Assembly: GCA_902826335.1 (NCBI GenBank)
Contig: CADEEL010000009.1
Span: 4,920 to 68,919 of the forward strand
Source: an uncultured Alphaproteobacteria bacterium
Lineage (GTDB): Bacteria; Pseudomonadota; Alphaproteobacteria; Caulobacterales; Aquidulcibacteraceae
Length of the DNA: 64,000 nucleotides
Reading direction: 5' to 3'
Part shown: piece after piece, positions 52,841-61,302 of the stretch
How the letters are laid out: each line of letters starts with the position of its first letter
How positions within the stretch are numbered: position 1 is the first letter of the stretch
Position numbers and translations under genes: made by a program
Notes under the pieces: generated by a model
What the model saw: the letters and a program-made list of their open reading frames with translations, nothing else
What the model was told of the DNA's origin: nothing
The model's database searches: none

Positions 52841-53022
52841 GGCGTTCCGTCCTTGATCGCGTCCGGCAATTCGATTCGCTCGAGCGTTTGAGTGGGCGTG
52901 ATGTCGTCGGCGCGGCCGATCAGTAGAATGAACGAGATTAGTCCCGCCGCACCCGCCGCCGCGAACAAAATCAGCCGCAGGCGAGGATCGGAGCGGCCGC
53001 TCCGGCGTCTTCGTCGTCTCAC
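52837..53022 (-). CDS. Small hypothetical single-pass membrane protein
   Basis: The 61-residue protein has a very basic start (RRRRRRSGRSDPRLR), one hydrophobic helix (LILFAAAGAAGLISFILLIG) and an acidic tail (PTQTLERIELPDAIKDGTP). GTG 53022, preceded at 7 nt by AAGGG, is preferred to a TTG at 53064. It opens the unit that ends with xerD and overlaps the next gene by 4 nt. Topology suggests cytoplasmic Arg-rich N-terminus. Function unknown. Confidence 0.6.
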   Translation of the reverse strand: MRRRRRRSGRSDPRLRLILFAAAGAAGLISFILLIGRADDITPTQTLERIELPDAIKDGTP

Positions 53023-53127
53023 TTGTATACCCTTTGCATTGCGGCGAACCGAGATTGACCCCAAAATGCGGCGAGTTTCCAGCCCGCGCGGTGAAGCTGG
53101 CCGGCCTCGCCGGGCGAACGGAGGATT

Positions 53128-53739
53128 GTGGTGAGCGGCCCAGCCGGGGAGGCCAGTTCAGTGGACACGCAGGCCGCGTCGGATACGGCGCTGGCGTCAG
53201 GGCTGCGAATCGAGCGCACGATTGCGCTGGTCGGTCTGATGGGCGCCGGCAAAACCACAATCGGCCGTCGGCTCGCTGTCGCGCTCGGCTTGGCGTTTCG
53301 CGACGCCGATGAGGAAATTGAGCGCGCGGCGGGGCTGAGCGTGGCCGAGATATTCCGTCGCCATGGAGAGCCGGAATTCCGCCGGGGCGAGCGCGGCGTG
53401 ATTCGCCGGCTTCTTGATGAGGCGCCGCACGTCCTGGCGACCGGCGGGGGCGCCTTCATCGATCCCGAGACGCGCGATTTGATGCGTGAACGCGCCATAA
53501 CCATTTGGCTCCGCGCCGATCTCGACACACTTATGCGCCGGGTGGAAAAGCGCGATCATCGTCCATTGTTGAAGGAAGACGATCCCCGCGCCGTCATGGC
53601 GCGCCTGATGGCGGTGCGCTATCCGATTTACGAGGAGGCTGAGCTGACCGTGGATTCGAGCAATACGCCGCACGCCCGCGCGGTGGCGTCGATCTTACGC
53701 GCGCTCGCCGCCCGCCAGCACGCGCGGGCGCGGCCGTGA
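53128..53739 (+). CDS. aroK: Shikimate kinase
   Basis: The enzyme phosphorylates shikimate in the common aromatic pathway. The 203-residue protein has an N-terminal extension of about 28 residues before the kinase fold: P-loop GLMGAGKTT (36-44), Asp-rich RDADEEIERAAGLSVAEIF, Arg/Gly motif PEFRRGE and GGGAF, and the lid KRDHRPLL. GGAGG at about 53120 precedes two tandem GTG codons (53128, 53131). Its stop overlaps the aroB start by 4 nt, the usual aroK-aroB pair. Confidence 0.95.
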   Translation: MVSGPAGEASSVDTQAASDTALASGLRIERTIALVGLMGAGKTTIGRRLAVALGLAFRDADEEIERAAGLSVAEIFRRHGEPEFRRGERGVIRRLLDEAPHVLATGGGAFIDPETRDLMRERAITIWLRADLDTLMRRVEKRDHRPLLKEDDPRAVMARLMAVRYPIYEEAELTVDSSNTPHARAVASILRALAARQHARARP

Positions 53740-54851
53740 CGGAAGAAATTGTCCGCGTCAATCTCGGCCCGCGATCCTATGATGTGCGGATTGGGCGCGG
53801 CCTCATCGAGCGCGCTGGCGCTTTGATCGCTCCGCTTGCGCGGCGCGTCGCCATTGTCACGGACGAGACCGTTGCGCCGCTTTACTTGGGCGCCCTGGAG
53901 CGGAGCCTTGCGGCGTCCGGCCTCGCCGCGCAGGCAATTCTCATCCCGCCGGGGGAAGCGCAGAAGAGCTTCGCGGGCTTGGAGCGGGTCGCCAACGCGT
54001 TGCTGTCCCACGGCTTGGACCGCCGCGACCTCGTCATCGCGCTGGGCGGCGGCGTCGTTGGGGACCTTGCCGGATTTGCGGCGGGAATTCTCAAACGCGG
54101 CGTCGACTTCGTTCAAATTCCCACCACCTTGCTGGCGCAGGTGGATTCTTCCGTAGGCGGAAAAACCGCGATCGATACGTCGCACGGCAAGAACCTTGTC
54201 GGCGTCTTTCATCAGCCGCGCCTCGTCCTGGCGGACTTGGATGCGCTCGCCACGCTGCCAGCCCGGGAAATGCGCTGCGGCTATGCGGAGATCGTCAAAT
54301 ATGGCCTGATCGGGGACGAGGCGTTTTTCGCCTGGTGCGAGGAAAACGGCCGGCGGGTGATAGCGGGCGATTTCGATGCGCTCACACATGCCGTGAAGAT
54401 CTCGGTGGAGGCCAAGGCGCGCATCGTCGAATCCGATGAGCGTGACGCCGGCGCCCGCGCCCTGCTCAATTTGGGCCATACGTTCGCGCACGCCTTTGAG
54501 GAGAGCGCGGGTTTCGGGGACGAACTAAAGCATGGCGAGGCTGTCGCGGCGGGATTGGCGCTCGCGTTTCAATTGTCCGCGCGCCTGGGCCTGTGCGCGA
54601 CCGCCGCGGCGGACCGCGTCACACGCCATTTGCGCGGCTTGGGCTACGCCGTCGATTGTGAGCATGTCCCGGGCGGCCCGTTCAAGCCTGACCGCCTGCT
54701 GGCCGCCATGCGCCAAGACAAGAAGACGCAAGGCGATGAATTGACATTCGTTCTCGCGCGCGCAATCGGCGATGCAGTCATACAGCGCGGCGTTGCGCCA
54801 GAGGCCGTGCGCGCGCTTATCTCCGACGCGCCAGCCGCCGAGCCAAGGTGA
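53736..54851 (+). CDS. aroB: 3-dehydroquinate synthase
   Basis: AroB cyclises DAHP to 3-dehydroquinate with NAD and zinc. The 371 residues have GGGVVGDLAGFAAGIL (NAD site), IPTTLLAQVDSSVGGKTAID, and the zinc ligands Glu (in CGYAEIVKYG) and two His (GHTFAHAFEE and LKHGEAVAAGL). It starts with GTG at 53736 inside the aroK end. The next gene follows 10 bp after its stop. Confidence 0.97.
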   Translation: MTEEIVRVNLGPRSYDVRIGRGLIERAGALIAPLARRVAIVTDETVAPLYLGALERSLAASGLAAQAILIPPGEAQKSFAGLERVANALLSHGLDRRDLVIALGGGVVGDLAGFAAGILKRGVDFVQIPTTLLAQVDSSVGGKTAIDTSHGKNLVGVFHQPRLVLADLDALATLPAREMRCGYAEIVKYGLIGDEAFFAWCEENGRRVIAGDFDALTHAVKISVEAKARIVESDERDAGARALLNLGHTFAHAFEESAGFGDELKHGEAVAAGLALAFQLSARLGLCATAAADRVTRHLRGLGYAVDCEHVPGGPFKPDRLLAAMRQDKKTQGDELTFVLARAIGDAVIQRGVAPEAVRALISDAPAAEPR

Positions 54852-54861
54852 TCAAAGCGCC

Positions 54862-56160
54862 ATGATTATTCCGCCAATTTTGGCCGCGATCGGGCTCGCC
54901 GCGCTGAGCGCGATCGTACTGGCGCTCATTTCAGGGTTTTTCTCGGCGGCTGAAACCGGCCTCACCGCCGCCTCGCGCGCGCGCATGCATCAATTGGAGA
55001 CGCAAGGCGACGCCGGCGCCAAGCGTGTCAATGAATTGCTCGATCGGCGTGAGCGCACAATCGGCGCGCTGCTGCTTGGAAATAATTTGTTGAATACGAT
55101 GGCGGCGGCGATAACCACATCTCTATTGGCAGCGCCCCTGGGAGACTTTGGCGTCGCGGTGGCCACCGGCGTAACGACGCTGATCGTGCTCGTCTTCGCC
55201 GAGGTTCTGCCGAAAACCTATGCGATCGCCTATCCGGATCGCACCGCGCTCGCGGTCGCGCCGGCGGCGCGCTTCTTCGTGCGTGTCTTGTCCCCAATCG
55301 TCATCGCCGTGCAATTCATCGTGTCGCGCACGTTGAAAATGATCGGCGTCACGCCGCGCGGCGCGCCGGACGCGTACGAGGCCGAAGAGGAAATTCGCGG
55401 CGCGGTGGAGCTGCACTCGGAGGAGGGCGCCGTCGAAATTGATGTGCGGGACCGACTGCGCGGCGCGCTCGATCTGCGCGCTCTGACCGTTGCGGACATG
55501 ATGATCCACCGCAAGGCGATGAAGATGATCTCCGTCGATCTGCCGCCGCGTGAGATCATTGCGCAAGCCATGGCCAGTTCCCATACGCGCCTGCCTCTGT
55601 TTGAGGACGAGCAGGAAAACATCATCGGCGTTCTGCACGCGCGCGATCTGCTGCGCGCGATCTCGGAGCACGGCCGCGATGGCGTCGTGGCGCGCGATGT
55701 CGCGCGCGCGCCCTGGTTTGTGCCGGAGACCACCAGCGCCGAGGATCAGTTGGCGGAATTCCTGCGCCGCCGCGAACACTTTGCGATCGTCGTGGACGAA
55801 TATGGCGCGCTCAAGGGCCTCGTGACGCTCGAAGACATTCTCGAAGAGATCGTGGGCGACATCAAGGATGAGCATGACATCGCCGTGCAAGGCGTCCGTC
55901 CCCAGCCGGATGGGGCGGTCAATGTCGATGGCACGGTGCCCATTCGCGATCTCAATCGCGTTATGAATTGGAGCCTGCCAGACGAGGAGGCGGTCACCAT
56001 TGCCGGCCTTGTCATCCACGAGGCCCAGGCGATTCCAGAGCCCGGACAGAGGTTCATGTTTCACGGCTATCGCTTTCAAGTGCTGCGGCGAAACCGCAAC
56101 CAGATTACGGCGCTGCGCGTCGAGCGTGACGAATCCGCCGAGATCGCGGTGGGCACGTGA
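54862..56160 (+). CDS. CNNM/CBS-domain hemolysin-like transporter (HlyC/CorC family)
   Basis: The 432-residue membrane protein has an N-terminal CNNM/DUF21 transmembrane domain (GFFSAAETGLTAASRARMHQ, LVFAEVLPKTYAIAYPDR), a pair of CBS domains (VADMMIHRKAMKMISVDLPP, REHFAIVVDEYGALKGLVTL) and a C-terminal CorC/HlyC FAD-like domain. Family members are implicated in magnesium or cobalt efflux and membrane stress; the substrate is not certain. ATG 54862 follows the aroB stop. Its end overlaps the next gene as GTGA. Confidence 0.92.
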   Translation: MIIPPILAAIGLAALSAIVLALISGFFSAAETGLTAASRARMHQLETQGDAGAKRVNELLDRRERTIGALLLGNNLLNTMAAAITTSLLAAPLGDFGVAVATGVTTLIVLVFAEVLPKTYAIAYPDRTALAVAPAARFFVRVLSPIVIAVQFIVSRTLKMIGVTPRGAPDAYEAEEEIRGAVELHSEEGAVEIDVRDRLRGALDLRALTVADMMIHRKAMKMISVDLPPREIIAQAMASSHTRLPLFEDEQENIIGVLHARDLLRAISEHGRDGVVARDVARAPWFVPETTSAEDQLAEFLRRREHFAIVVDEYGALKGLVTLEDILEEIVGDIKDEHDIAVQGVRPQPDGAVNVDGTVPIRDLNRVMNWSLPDEEAVTIAGLVIHEAQAIPEPGQRFMFHGYRFQVLRRNRNQITALRVERDESAEIAVGT

Positions 56161-57221
56161 ACGTCTATGACGTCGCCATTGTCGGCGGCGGCTTTGCGGG
56201 CCTCGCCGCGGCCAAGGCGGCGGCCGGGGCGGGCGCCCGCGCCATCGTTTTGGAAGCCAAGCCGGAAATTGGCGCGCGCCTACACACAACGGGCATCCTC
56301 GTGCAGGAGGCGTATGACCTGATCAGGCCCCCGGCGGAGATCGTGCGCAAGGTTGAGCGTGTTCGCCTTTATGGGCCGAGCCGCGCGCATCGCGATCTCG
56401 CCCAAGGCGGTTACGCCTTCTACACGACAGACACTGCGGCTCTGCTTCGCTGGATGGCCGATGAAGCGCGCGCCGCAGGCGCGGAAATCCGAACCGGCGC
56501 GCCGTTTGCGAGTGGCTTTCAAAGCGAAGGTCGCGTCGACATCGTCGCCGGTGATGAGGCATTGTCGGCTTGGTTTGTGATCGGCGCGGACGGCGCGAAG
56601 TCGCGCGTGCGCGAAGCGTTCGGCTTGGGCGAAAATCGCCGGTTTCTGGTCGGCGTCGAGCGCGAATACGCCGATATCGGACGAATGGACCCGGCTTATC
56701 TGCATGTCGTGCTCGATAGTGTCGCCGCGCCGGGCTACGTGGCGTGGGCGGCGGCCCATCCGCGCGGCGCGCAAGTCGGCCTTGCGGTAAGCCATGGGCG
56801 CAAACCTCTCATTGACCCGATCCTCCATGAGATGGAGCGGCGCTTCGGCCTTGATCGCACGCGGATTTACGAACGGCGCGCCGGCCTTATTCCCTGCGGC
56901 GGCGTTGTAAAACCATGGATGCGCGGCGTTGTGGCCTTGACCGGCGACGCCGCTGGTTTGGTCTCGCCTTTGACGGCGGGCGGCATTCGCACCGCGCTGC
57001 ATTATGGCGCCGAACTCGGCGCCGCCGCCGCCGCCTGGGTGCGCCGCAAGGGCCCGCCCGTCGACTTCGCCCTTGCCGGCCGACTGCCGAAGTTCGGCCT
57101 TCGTCCTCTATTGCGCCGTGCGCTCGATGTCGCGCCCCCAAATTGGGCGCTGCAATTGATTGTCGACGCCGCCCCGATCGCCTCGTTCGCGCGGCGTGTG
57201 TTCTTCACGCGGCCGGGATGA
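56157..57221 (+). CDS. FAD-dependent oxidoreductase, geranylgeranyl reductase-like
   Basis: The 354 residues form an N-terminal Rossmann FAD-binding motif (VAIVGGGFAGLAAAKAA, GGGFAG at 10-15), an acidic end of the second strand (LEAKPEIGARLHTTG), a middle substrate domain and the ADP-contacting GDAAGLVSPLTAGGI. That pattern, GDAAGxxSPLTxGGI, is typical of geranylgeranyl reductase-type and related flavoproteins that act on isoprenoids or lipids. The substrate is unclear. It overlaps the preceding gene by 4 nt and is followed by a glycosyltransferase gene. Confidence 0.85.
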   Translation: MNVYDVAIVGGGFAGLAAAKAAAGAGARAIVLEAKPEIGARLHTTGILVQEAYDLIRPPAEIVRKVERVRLYGPSRAHRDLAQGGYAFYTTDTAALLRWMADEARAAGAEIRTGAPFASGFQSEGRVDIVAGDEALSAWFVIGADGAKSRVREAFGLGENRRFLVGVEREYADIGRMDPAYLHVVLDSVAAPGYVAWAAAHPRGAQVGLAVSHGRKPLIDPILHEMERRFGLDRTRIYERRAGLIPCGGVVKPWMRGVVALTGDAAGLVSPLTAGGIRTALHYGAELGAAAAAWVRRKGPPVDFALAGRLPKFGLRPLLRRALDVAPPNWALQLIVDAAPIASFARRVFFTRPG

Positions 57222-57222
57222 C

Positions 57223-58080
57223 ATGGCGGGCGTCAGCGTCATCATTGTTTCCTATTTCACCGGCGCGCCGCTGTTCGACTGTCTCAACGCCGTGCGGGCT
57301 GATCCAATCGTCGGAGAATGCATACTCGTCGATAACGGCAATCCCTTGGATGTAGCGCGCCAATTGCGGAATTACGGCGATGTTCTGTACGGCCATGGCA
57401 ATATCGGGTTCGCCGCCGGCTGCAATTTGGGCGCGCGCCGCGCCAGCGGCGATGTGCTCCTGTTCGTCAATCCCGATGCGGTTCTGGCGCCCGGCGCGGT
57501 CGCCCGCATCGCGCGGACGCTTCAAACCGCGCTGGGGCCGGCGATTGTTGGCGGGCGTCTGGTCGATGCGAGCGGTTTAGAACAGCGTGGGTCGCGCCGA
57601 GATCAACTGACGCTGTGGCGCGCGTTTGTGACTTTTACCGGCCTGTCGCGGTTTGAACGTCTGAGTGCGCGCCTGCGCGATATGGATCGTTCGCGCGATC
57701 CGCTTCCCGCCGACGCGATTGAGGTCGGCGCGGTCAGCGGCGCGCTTCTGGCGATGCGGCGTGTGGACTTCGAGACCCTGGGTGGGTTCGACGAGGGCTA
57801 TTTCCTGCACGTGGAGGATATCGATCTGTGTCGGCGCTGTTATGAAGCCGGCGGCGTCGTCCTATTCGAGCCGCGCGCCCATGCGCGCCATGTCGGCGCC
57901 ACGAGCCCAGCCTCACCGGCCTTCATTGCACGCTGCAAGGCCAGGGGCTTCGCGCGTTACTTTCGCAAATTCGCGCGTGGACCTTTTGAACGCGGCGCGG
58001 CGCACGTCGCCGCAGCCGCGCTATCGGTCATTCTGCCGCTACGGGCCGTTTGCGCGCCGCCTCGCCAAGCGCCTCGGTGA
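57223..58080 (+). CDS. Glycosyltransferase family 2, rhamnosyltransferase-like
   Basis: The 285-residue GT-A enzyme begins AGVSVIIVSYFTG and has ILVDNGN, GNIGFAAGCNLGARRASGDV, the nucleotide-sugar/metal site LLFVNPDAVL, and GGFDEGYFLHVEDIDLCRR with the conserved GFDExxF-ED block of WbbL-like inverting transferases. It probably adds a sugar to a lipid- or polysaccharide-linked acceptor. ATG 57223 is taken as the start. The last 53 bp overlap the convergent galU gene. Confidence 0.9.
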   Translation: MAGVSVIIVSYFTGAPLFDCLNAVRADPIVGECILVDNGNPLDVARQLRNYGDVLYGHGNIGFAAGCNLGARRASGDVLLFVNPDAVLAPGAVARIARTLQTALGPAIVGGRLVDASGLEQRGSRRDQLTLWRAFVTFTGLSRFERLSARLRDMDRSRDPLPADAIEVGAVSGALLAMRRVDFETLGGFDEGYFLHVEDIDLCRRCYEAGGVVLFEPRAHARHVGATSPASPAFIARCKARGFARYFRKFARGPFERGAAHVAAAALSVILPLRAVCAPPRQAPR

Positions 58081-58987
58081 GCGCCGCCGCCGCCGCGCCT
58101 CCATAGCGCGCATCAGCGAGCGCGAACGCCGCGATCGCACGCAAATAGCCAATCCGGTCCCCGCAATCATAGGAGCGGCCATCATATTCCACGGCGTGAA
58201 ACGGCTGGCTTTGCATCAGCCGCGCCATGGCGTCGGTGAGCTGAATTTCGCCGCCCGCGCCGGCGCCTTGCTGCTCAAGCAGGGCGAAAATTTCGGGCTG
58301 CAGAATGTAGCGGCCCGTGATGAACAGGTTGGACGGTTCGGTTCCCGCCGCCGGCTTCTCGACCATGCCGCGCATCTCGATGAGGCGCCCGTCCCGTGCG
58401 GCGGGATCGATTATGCCGTACAAGGATGGATCGTCCGTCTGCTCCACGGCGATCACATTGCCGCCCACCTGCTGATATGCGGCGACCATCTGGCTGAGGC
58501 ACGATGGCGCCGCCATCGTCAGCATGTCCGGAAGTAGGATGGCGAATGGCTCCGCGCCGATGACATCGCGCGCGCACCAGATGGCGTGGCCGAGCCCGAG
58601 CGGCGCCTGCTGACGCACGAAGCTTGCCGCGCCGGGCGGCGGCGTCGAGCGCGCGAGATCGGCGAGCAAGTCCGTCTTGCCCTTGGCGCGCAGTGTTTCC
58701 TCTAGCTCGAAGGCGCGGTCGAAATAATCCTCGATCGCGTTTTTGTTGCGGCCGGTGATGAACACGATGTGCTCGATGCCGGCGTCGAGCGCTTCGTCCA
58801 CGACATATTGGATCGCCGGGCGATCGAACACCGGCAGCATTTCCTTGGGGATCGCCTTCGTCGCCGGCAGCACGCGTGTGCCGAGCCCCGCCACGGGCAG
58901 TACGGCTTTGCGGATCGGGCGTTGGGTCAATTCGGCCTCCGGCGAACGCGACGCAATTTGGTTCACGCGCAGTTCATGACGCCTCAA
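58028..58987 (-). CDS. galU: UTP-glucose-1-phosphate uridylyltransferase
   Basis: GalU makes UDP-glucose for LPS, capsule and osmoregulated glucans. The 319 residues show the nucleotide-binding VLPVAGLGTRVLPATKAIPK, PLGLGHAIWCARDVIGAEPF, KPAAGTEPSNLFITGRYILQ and GEIQLTDAMARLM. Around 24 residues precede the core; a GTG at 58966 is an alternative start. Its stop (58028) lies inside the convergent GT2 gene by 53 bp, so the two 3' ends overlap. Confidence 0.95.
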   Translation of the reverse strand: MRRHELRVNQIASRSPEAELTQRPIRKAVLPVAGLGTRVLPATKAIPKEMLPVFDRPAIQYVVDEALDAGIEHIVFITGRNKNAIEDYFDRAFELEETLRAKGKTDLLADLARSTPPPGAASFVRQQAPLGLGHAIWCARDVIGAEPFAILLPDMLTMAAPSCLSQMVAAYQQVGGNVIAVEQTDDPSLYGIIDPAARDGRLIEMRGMVEKPAAGTEPSNLFITGRYILQPEIFALLEQQGAGAGGEIQLTDAMARLMQSQPFHAVEYDGRSYDCGDRIGYLRAIAAFALADARYGGAAAAALTEALGEAARKRPVAAE

Positions 58988-59060
58988 TCATGGTCCGTTC
59001 AAGTCTGACTTTCGCCGTTAAGCTTAGTCTGATATGGGGTTCCCTTGAGGCGAGATTTCC

Positions 59061-59399
59061 ATGTCCATCCATGCACGTAATGAGCGCGCCGCCGAGCGTC
59101 CGGCGGGCCCGAAATCGCAATTGCCGGTGGTTATCGGCAGCTTTGTAACGGGCGTCGCCGCTATGACGTTGGTGGGCGTGTTGGCCCCGACCATCGCGGC
59201 CGCCGGCGCGCCGAACCGTGGGCGCGAGGCGCCGGCGTTCGCGTTCGAGCATGCGCCGGACGCATTCGCCCGGATCACGCCTGCCCAGCGGGCGGAGATT
59301 GATCGCCGCCTGGCCGCGGCCGCGCGCGAGATCGCCGAAGCGCGCGGCGAAACGGACCGCGCCGTCTCCCGTTTGAACGCCCTCGCGCGGCGCGGTTAA
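59061..59399 (+). CDS. Hypothetical membrane-anchored coiled-coil protein
   Basis: The 112-residue protein has a polar start, one hydrophobic helix (LPVVIGSFVTGVAAMTLVGV) and a helical, charged tail (ITPAQRAEIDRRLAAAAREI, then ARGETDRAVSRLNALARRG). No family is recognised. The tail suggests a small coiled coil on one side of the membrane. Its stop is the first base of the palindromic element at 59399-59470. Coding probability is moderate because no Shine-Dalgarno site is obvious. Confidence 0.55.
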   Translation: MSIHARNERAAERPAGPKSQLPVVIGSFVTGVAAMTLVGVLAPTIAAAGAPNRGREAPAFAFEHAPDAFARITPAQRAEIDRRLAAAAREIAEARGETDRAVSRLNALARRG

Positions 59400-59470
59400 T
59401 GTCTCGGACTTGAATTGCGATCCACCCAAGGGATCCTCGGAGCATCGCAATTCAAGTCCAAAAGAGACAT
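59399..59470. repeat. Palindromic repeat, type E
   Basis: ATGTCTCGGACTTGAATTGC and GCAATTCAAGTCC-AAAAGAGACAT are near-perfect long arms (23 bp with a small bulge) around a loop of about 22 nt. It begins at the stop of the preceding ORF and is followed 18 bp later by another palindrome. Confidence 0.85.
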
Positions 59471-59488
59471 TAGAATCAATAATTTGCA

Positions 59489-59559
59489 GAGCGGCTAATG
59501 GACTTCAAATTCGCGCCTCGTCCGCCATCACGATGAGGCGAATTTGAAGTCCGCCGCTC
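59489..59559. repeat. Palindromic repeat, type F
   Basis: GAGCGGC (59489-59495) and GCCGCTC (59553-59559) bound a longer inner stem in which GGACTTCAAATTCGC (59500-59514) pairs exactly with 59538-59552. Shared GGACTT with the type E element next to it (GGACTTGAATT) suggests related origin. It ends 11 bp before the stop of the fsa gene. Confidence 0.85.
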
Positions 59560-59570
59560 GAGGCCACAAT

Positions 59571-60224
59571 CTATAGGATGGATTGGCCCGTCGCGGCCCA
59601 GTCCTTGTTGAAGGCCGCGAGGCCAAGCTCGGTCAGCGGGTGCTGATAGAGCGCGCGGAATATGCCGGGCGGCAGCGTGGCGCAGTCCGCCCCGGCGAGC
59701 GCGGAATCCCGCACATGCCCCACATGCCGAATGGAAGCCGCGAGAATGCGGGTCTGGAAATTGTGGGCGTCGTATATGGCCCGGATTTGCCGGATGAGAT
59801 CGACGCCGTCCTGACCGGCGTCGTCGAGGCGCCCGATAAAGGGCGACACATAGCTCGCCCCCGCCTTGGCCGCGAGCAACGCCTGGCCGGGCGAAAAGCA
59901 CAAGGTCACATTCGTCGCCACGCCCTCGCGCGCCAACAGGCGGCACGCCTTCAGCCCCTCCACGGTCAACGGCAGCTTAACCACGATATTGGCGGCGAGC
60001 GCCGCCAAGACGCGTCCCTCGGCGATCAATCCGGCCGAATCACTTGCCACCGCTTCGGCGCTGACTGGCCCCTCAATGGCGGCGCAAATGGCCTTAAGCG
60101 CGTCTTTGAACGGCGCGCCAGACTTGGCGACCAGGGAGGGATTTGTCGTCACCCCGTCGATCAGGCCGGTCTCTGCGAGCGTTTTGATTTCTTCGGAAAC
60201 CGCTGAATCTAAAAATAAAAGCAC
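59571..60224 (-). CDS. Fructose-6-phosphate aldolase / transaldolase (TalC-like)
   Basis: The enzyme uses a Schiff-base lysine to transfer or split a dihydroxyacetone unit. The 217 residues match the short TalC/FSA family: [34 protein letters not shown], and the catalytic Lys in NIVVKLPLT, then [16 protein letters not shown] and [15 protein letters not shown] and transaldolase activities are hard to separate by eye. Two genes with TIR-like domains separate it from tkt, another non-oxidative pentose phosphate gene. Confidence 0.93.
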   Translation of the reverse strand: MLLFLDSAVSEEIKTLAETGLIDGVTTNPSLVAKSGAPFKDALKAICAAIEGPVSAEAVASDSAGLIAEGRVLAALAANIVVKLPLTVEGLKACRLLAREGVATNVTLCFSPGQALLAAKAGASYVSPFIGRLDDAGQDGVDLIRQIRAIYDAHNFQTRILAASIRHVGHVRDSALAGADCATLPPGIFRALYQHPLTELGLAAFNKDWAATGQSIL

Positions 60225-60378
60225 GACTTTTCACGCCTCCATTGAGCGCCGCGGCGCACGTGTGGACCTCAACCGCGACAGGCCGCCGCGCATTCCCCTG
60301 TGAGTGGAGCGGCGATTTTAGATGCGCCACATGGGCGAATAGTCATACATTTTTAACCGGGTCTTGGGGGAGGCGGTT

Positions 60379-61296
60379 ATGACCGTCGCTGTAATTGTGC
60401 ATGTCGAGGCGGATCGGCCTTACGTCGATTCGCTTCAGGGTGAACTCGAGGGCGTGCGGCTGATCGCCTGCGCGGTCGCGCCGCGGACGCCGATCATGGC
60501 GTTTGATCCGCGCTTGCCGTTGGTGCTGGTCTGGTCGCCCGCCGCGATAGAGATTGGCGCGGCGGCGACATATTTGGCGCTTGCGGCGGCGCATCGCGGA
60601 GAAATCATCCTCTGTGTGGTCGATCGCGCGCCTTGCCCGCGCCCGTTTGAGCGTCTTCGCTGCGCCATCGTCGATGGCTCGCCAAACTCGTCCTTCTTTC
60701 CCGGCGGGCTGAGCGCGGCCCTGATTGAGGCGCATCGCCGCCGCCTGTTCACCGAGGCGGCGGGCGCGCGCGATGGCGCTGTCCGCGCCGACGCCACGCA
60801 GCGTGCCTTGGCGGCGGGCATCGCGCGCGGCCTGGCCGGCAGCGTGGCTGTGTTCGGGGTGGGCGGCGCGGCCGCCATGGCGGTCGATCACTTGCCGGCG
60901 GGCTTCGATCCGGGCGGCGGCCCGCCCATGCCGGTCGATGTCGCCTATCTCGATACTGTGGCCGATATGGCGGAAGAATCGTCGCTCGCCCCCGGCGTGT
61001 GGGCTGACGCCGAACTGATCGTCGTCGATCCCGCTCAGGCTGATGTGCCTTTGGCGAATCCGTCGCTTGAGCGCGTGGCGGCCCGGCGCGCGGCGGCGTT
61101 CGTCACCGATGTGCCGCTGCAAATATGGTCGCCCGAGGATGAGTTGGACGCGACCTTCGCCGAACTGACCGAGATGGCGCCGATCGAACTGCCGAGCGAG
61201 TCGGTTCAAACCGCGATCACGCCTGTTTATGATGGCGCGACTCTCGTCAGTCAGGCCGCTCTAGACCAAACCGCTGAAGCCTTGCCGGCCATTTGA
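60379..61296 (+). CDS. Putative TIR-like domain membrane protein 1
   Basis: I do not recognise the family firmly. The first 100 residues have the outline of a TIR-type fold: strand VAVIVHVEA, helix YVDSLQGELEG, strand VRLIACAVA, then LPLVLVWSPAAIEIGAAATY followed by GEIILCVVD. A possible membrane helix (AGSVAVFGVGGAAAMAVDHL, about residues 150-170) separates it from a 130-residue acidic C-terminal part. ATG 60379 has GGGGGAGG before it, an unusually strong ribosome-binding site. It precedes a second, smaller protein of similar outline by 6 bp. Confidence 0.6.
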   Translation: MTVAVIVHVEADRPYVDSLQGELEGVRLIACAVAPRTPIMAFDPRLPLVLVWSPAAIEIGAAATYLALAAAHRGEIILCVVDRAPCPRPFERLRCAIVDGSPNSSFFPGGLSAALIEAHRRRLFTEAAGARDGAVRADATQRALAAGIARGLAGSVAVFGVGGAAAMAVDHLPAGFDPGGGPPMPVDVAYLDTVADMAEESSLAPGVWADAELIVVDPAQADVPLANPSLERVAARRAAAFVTDVPLQIWSPEDELDATFAELTEMAPIELPSESVQTAITPVYDGATLVSQAALDQTAEALPAI

Positions 61297-61302
61297 TCGC
61301 CT

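Noticed and set aside
52900-53260. Extension of the 51242-52840 protein up to 53260
   Set aside because: The extra 140 codons run through the small membrane protein gene and the aroK upstream region; a signal peptide starts exactly at 52840.
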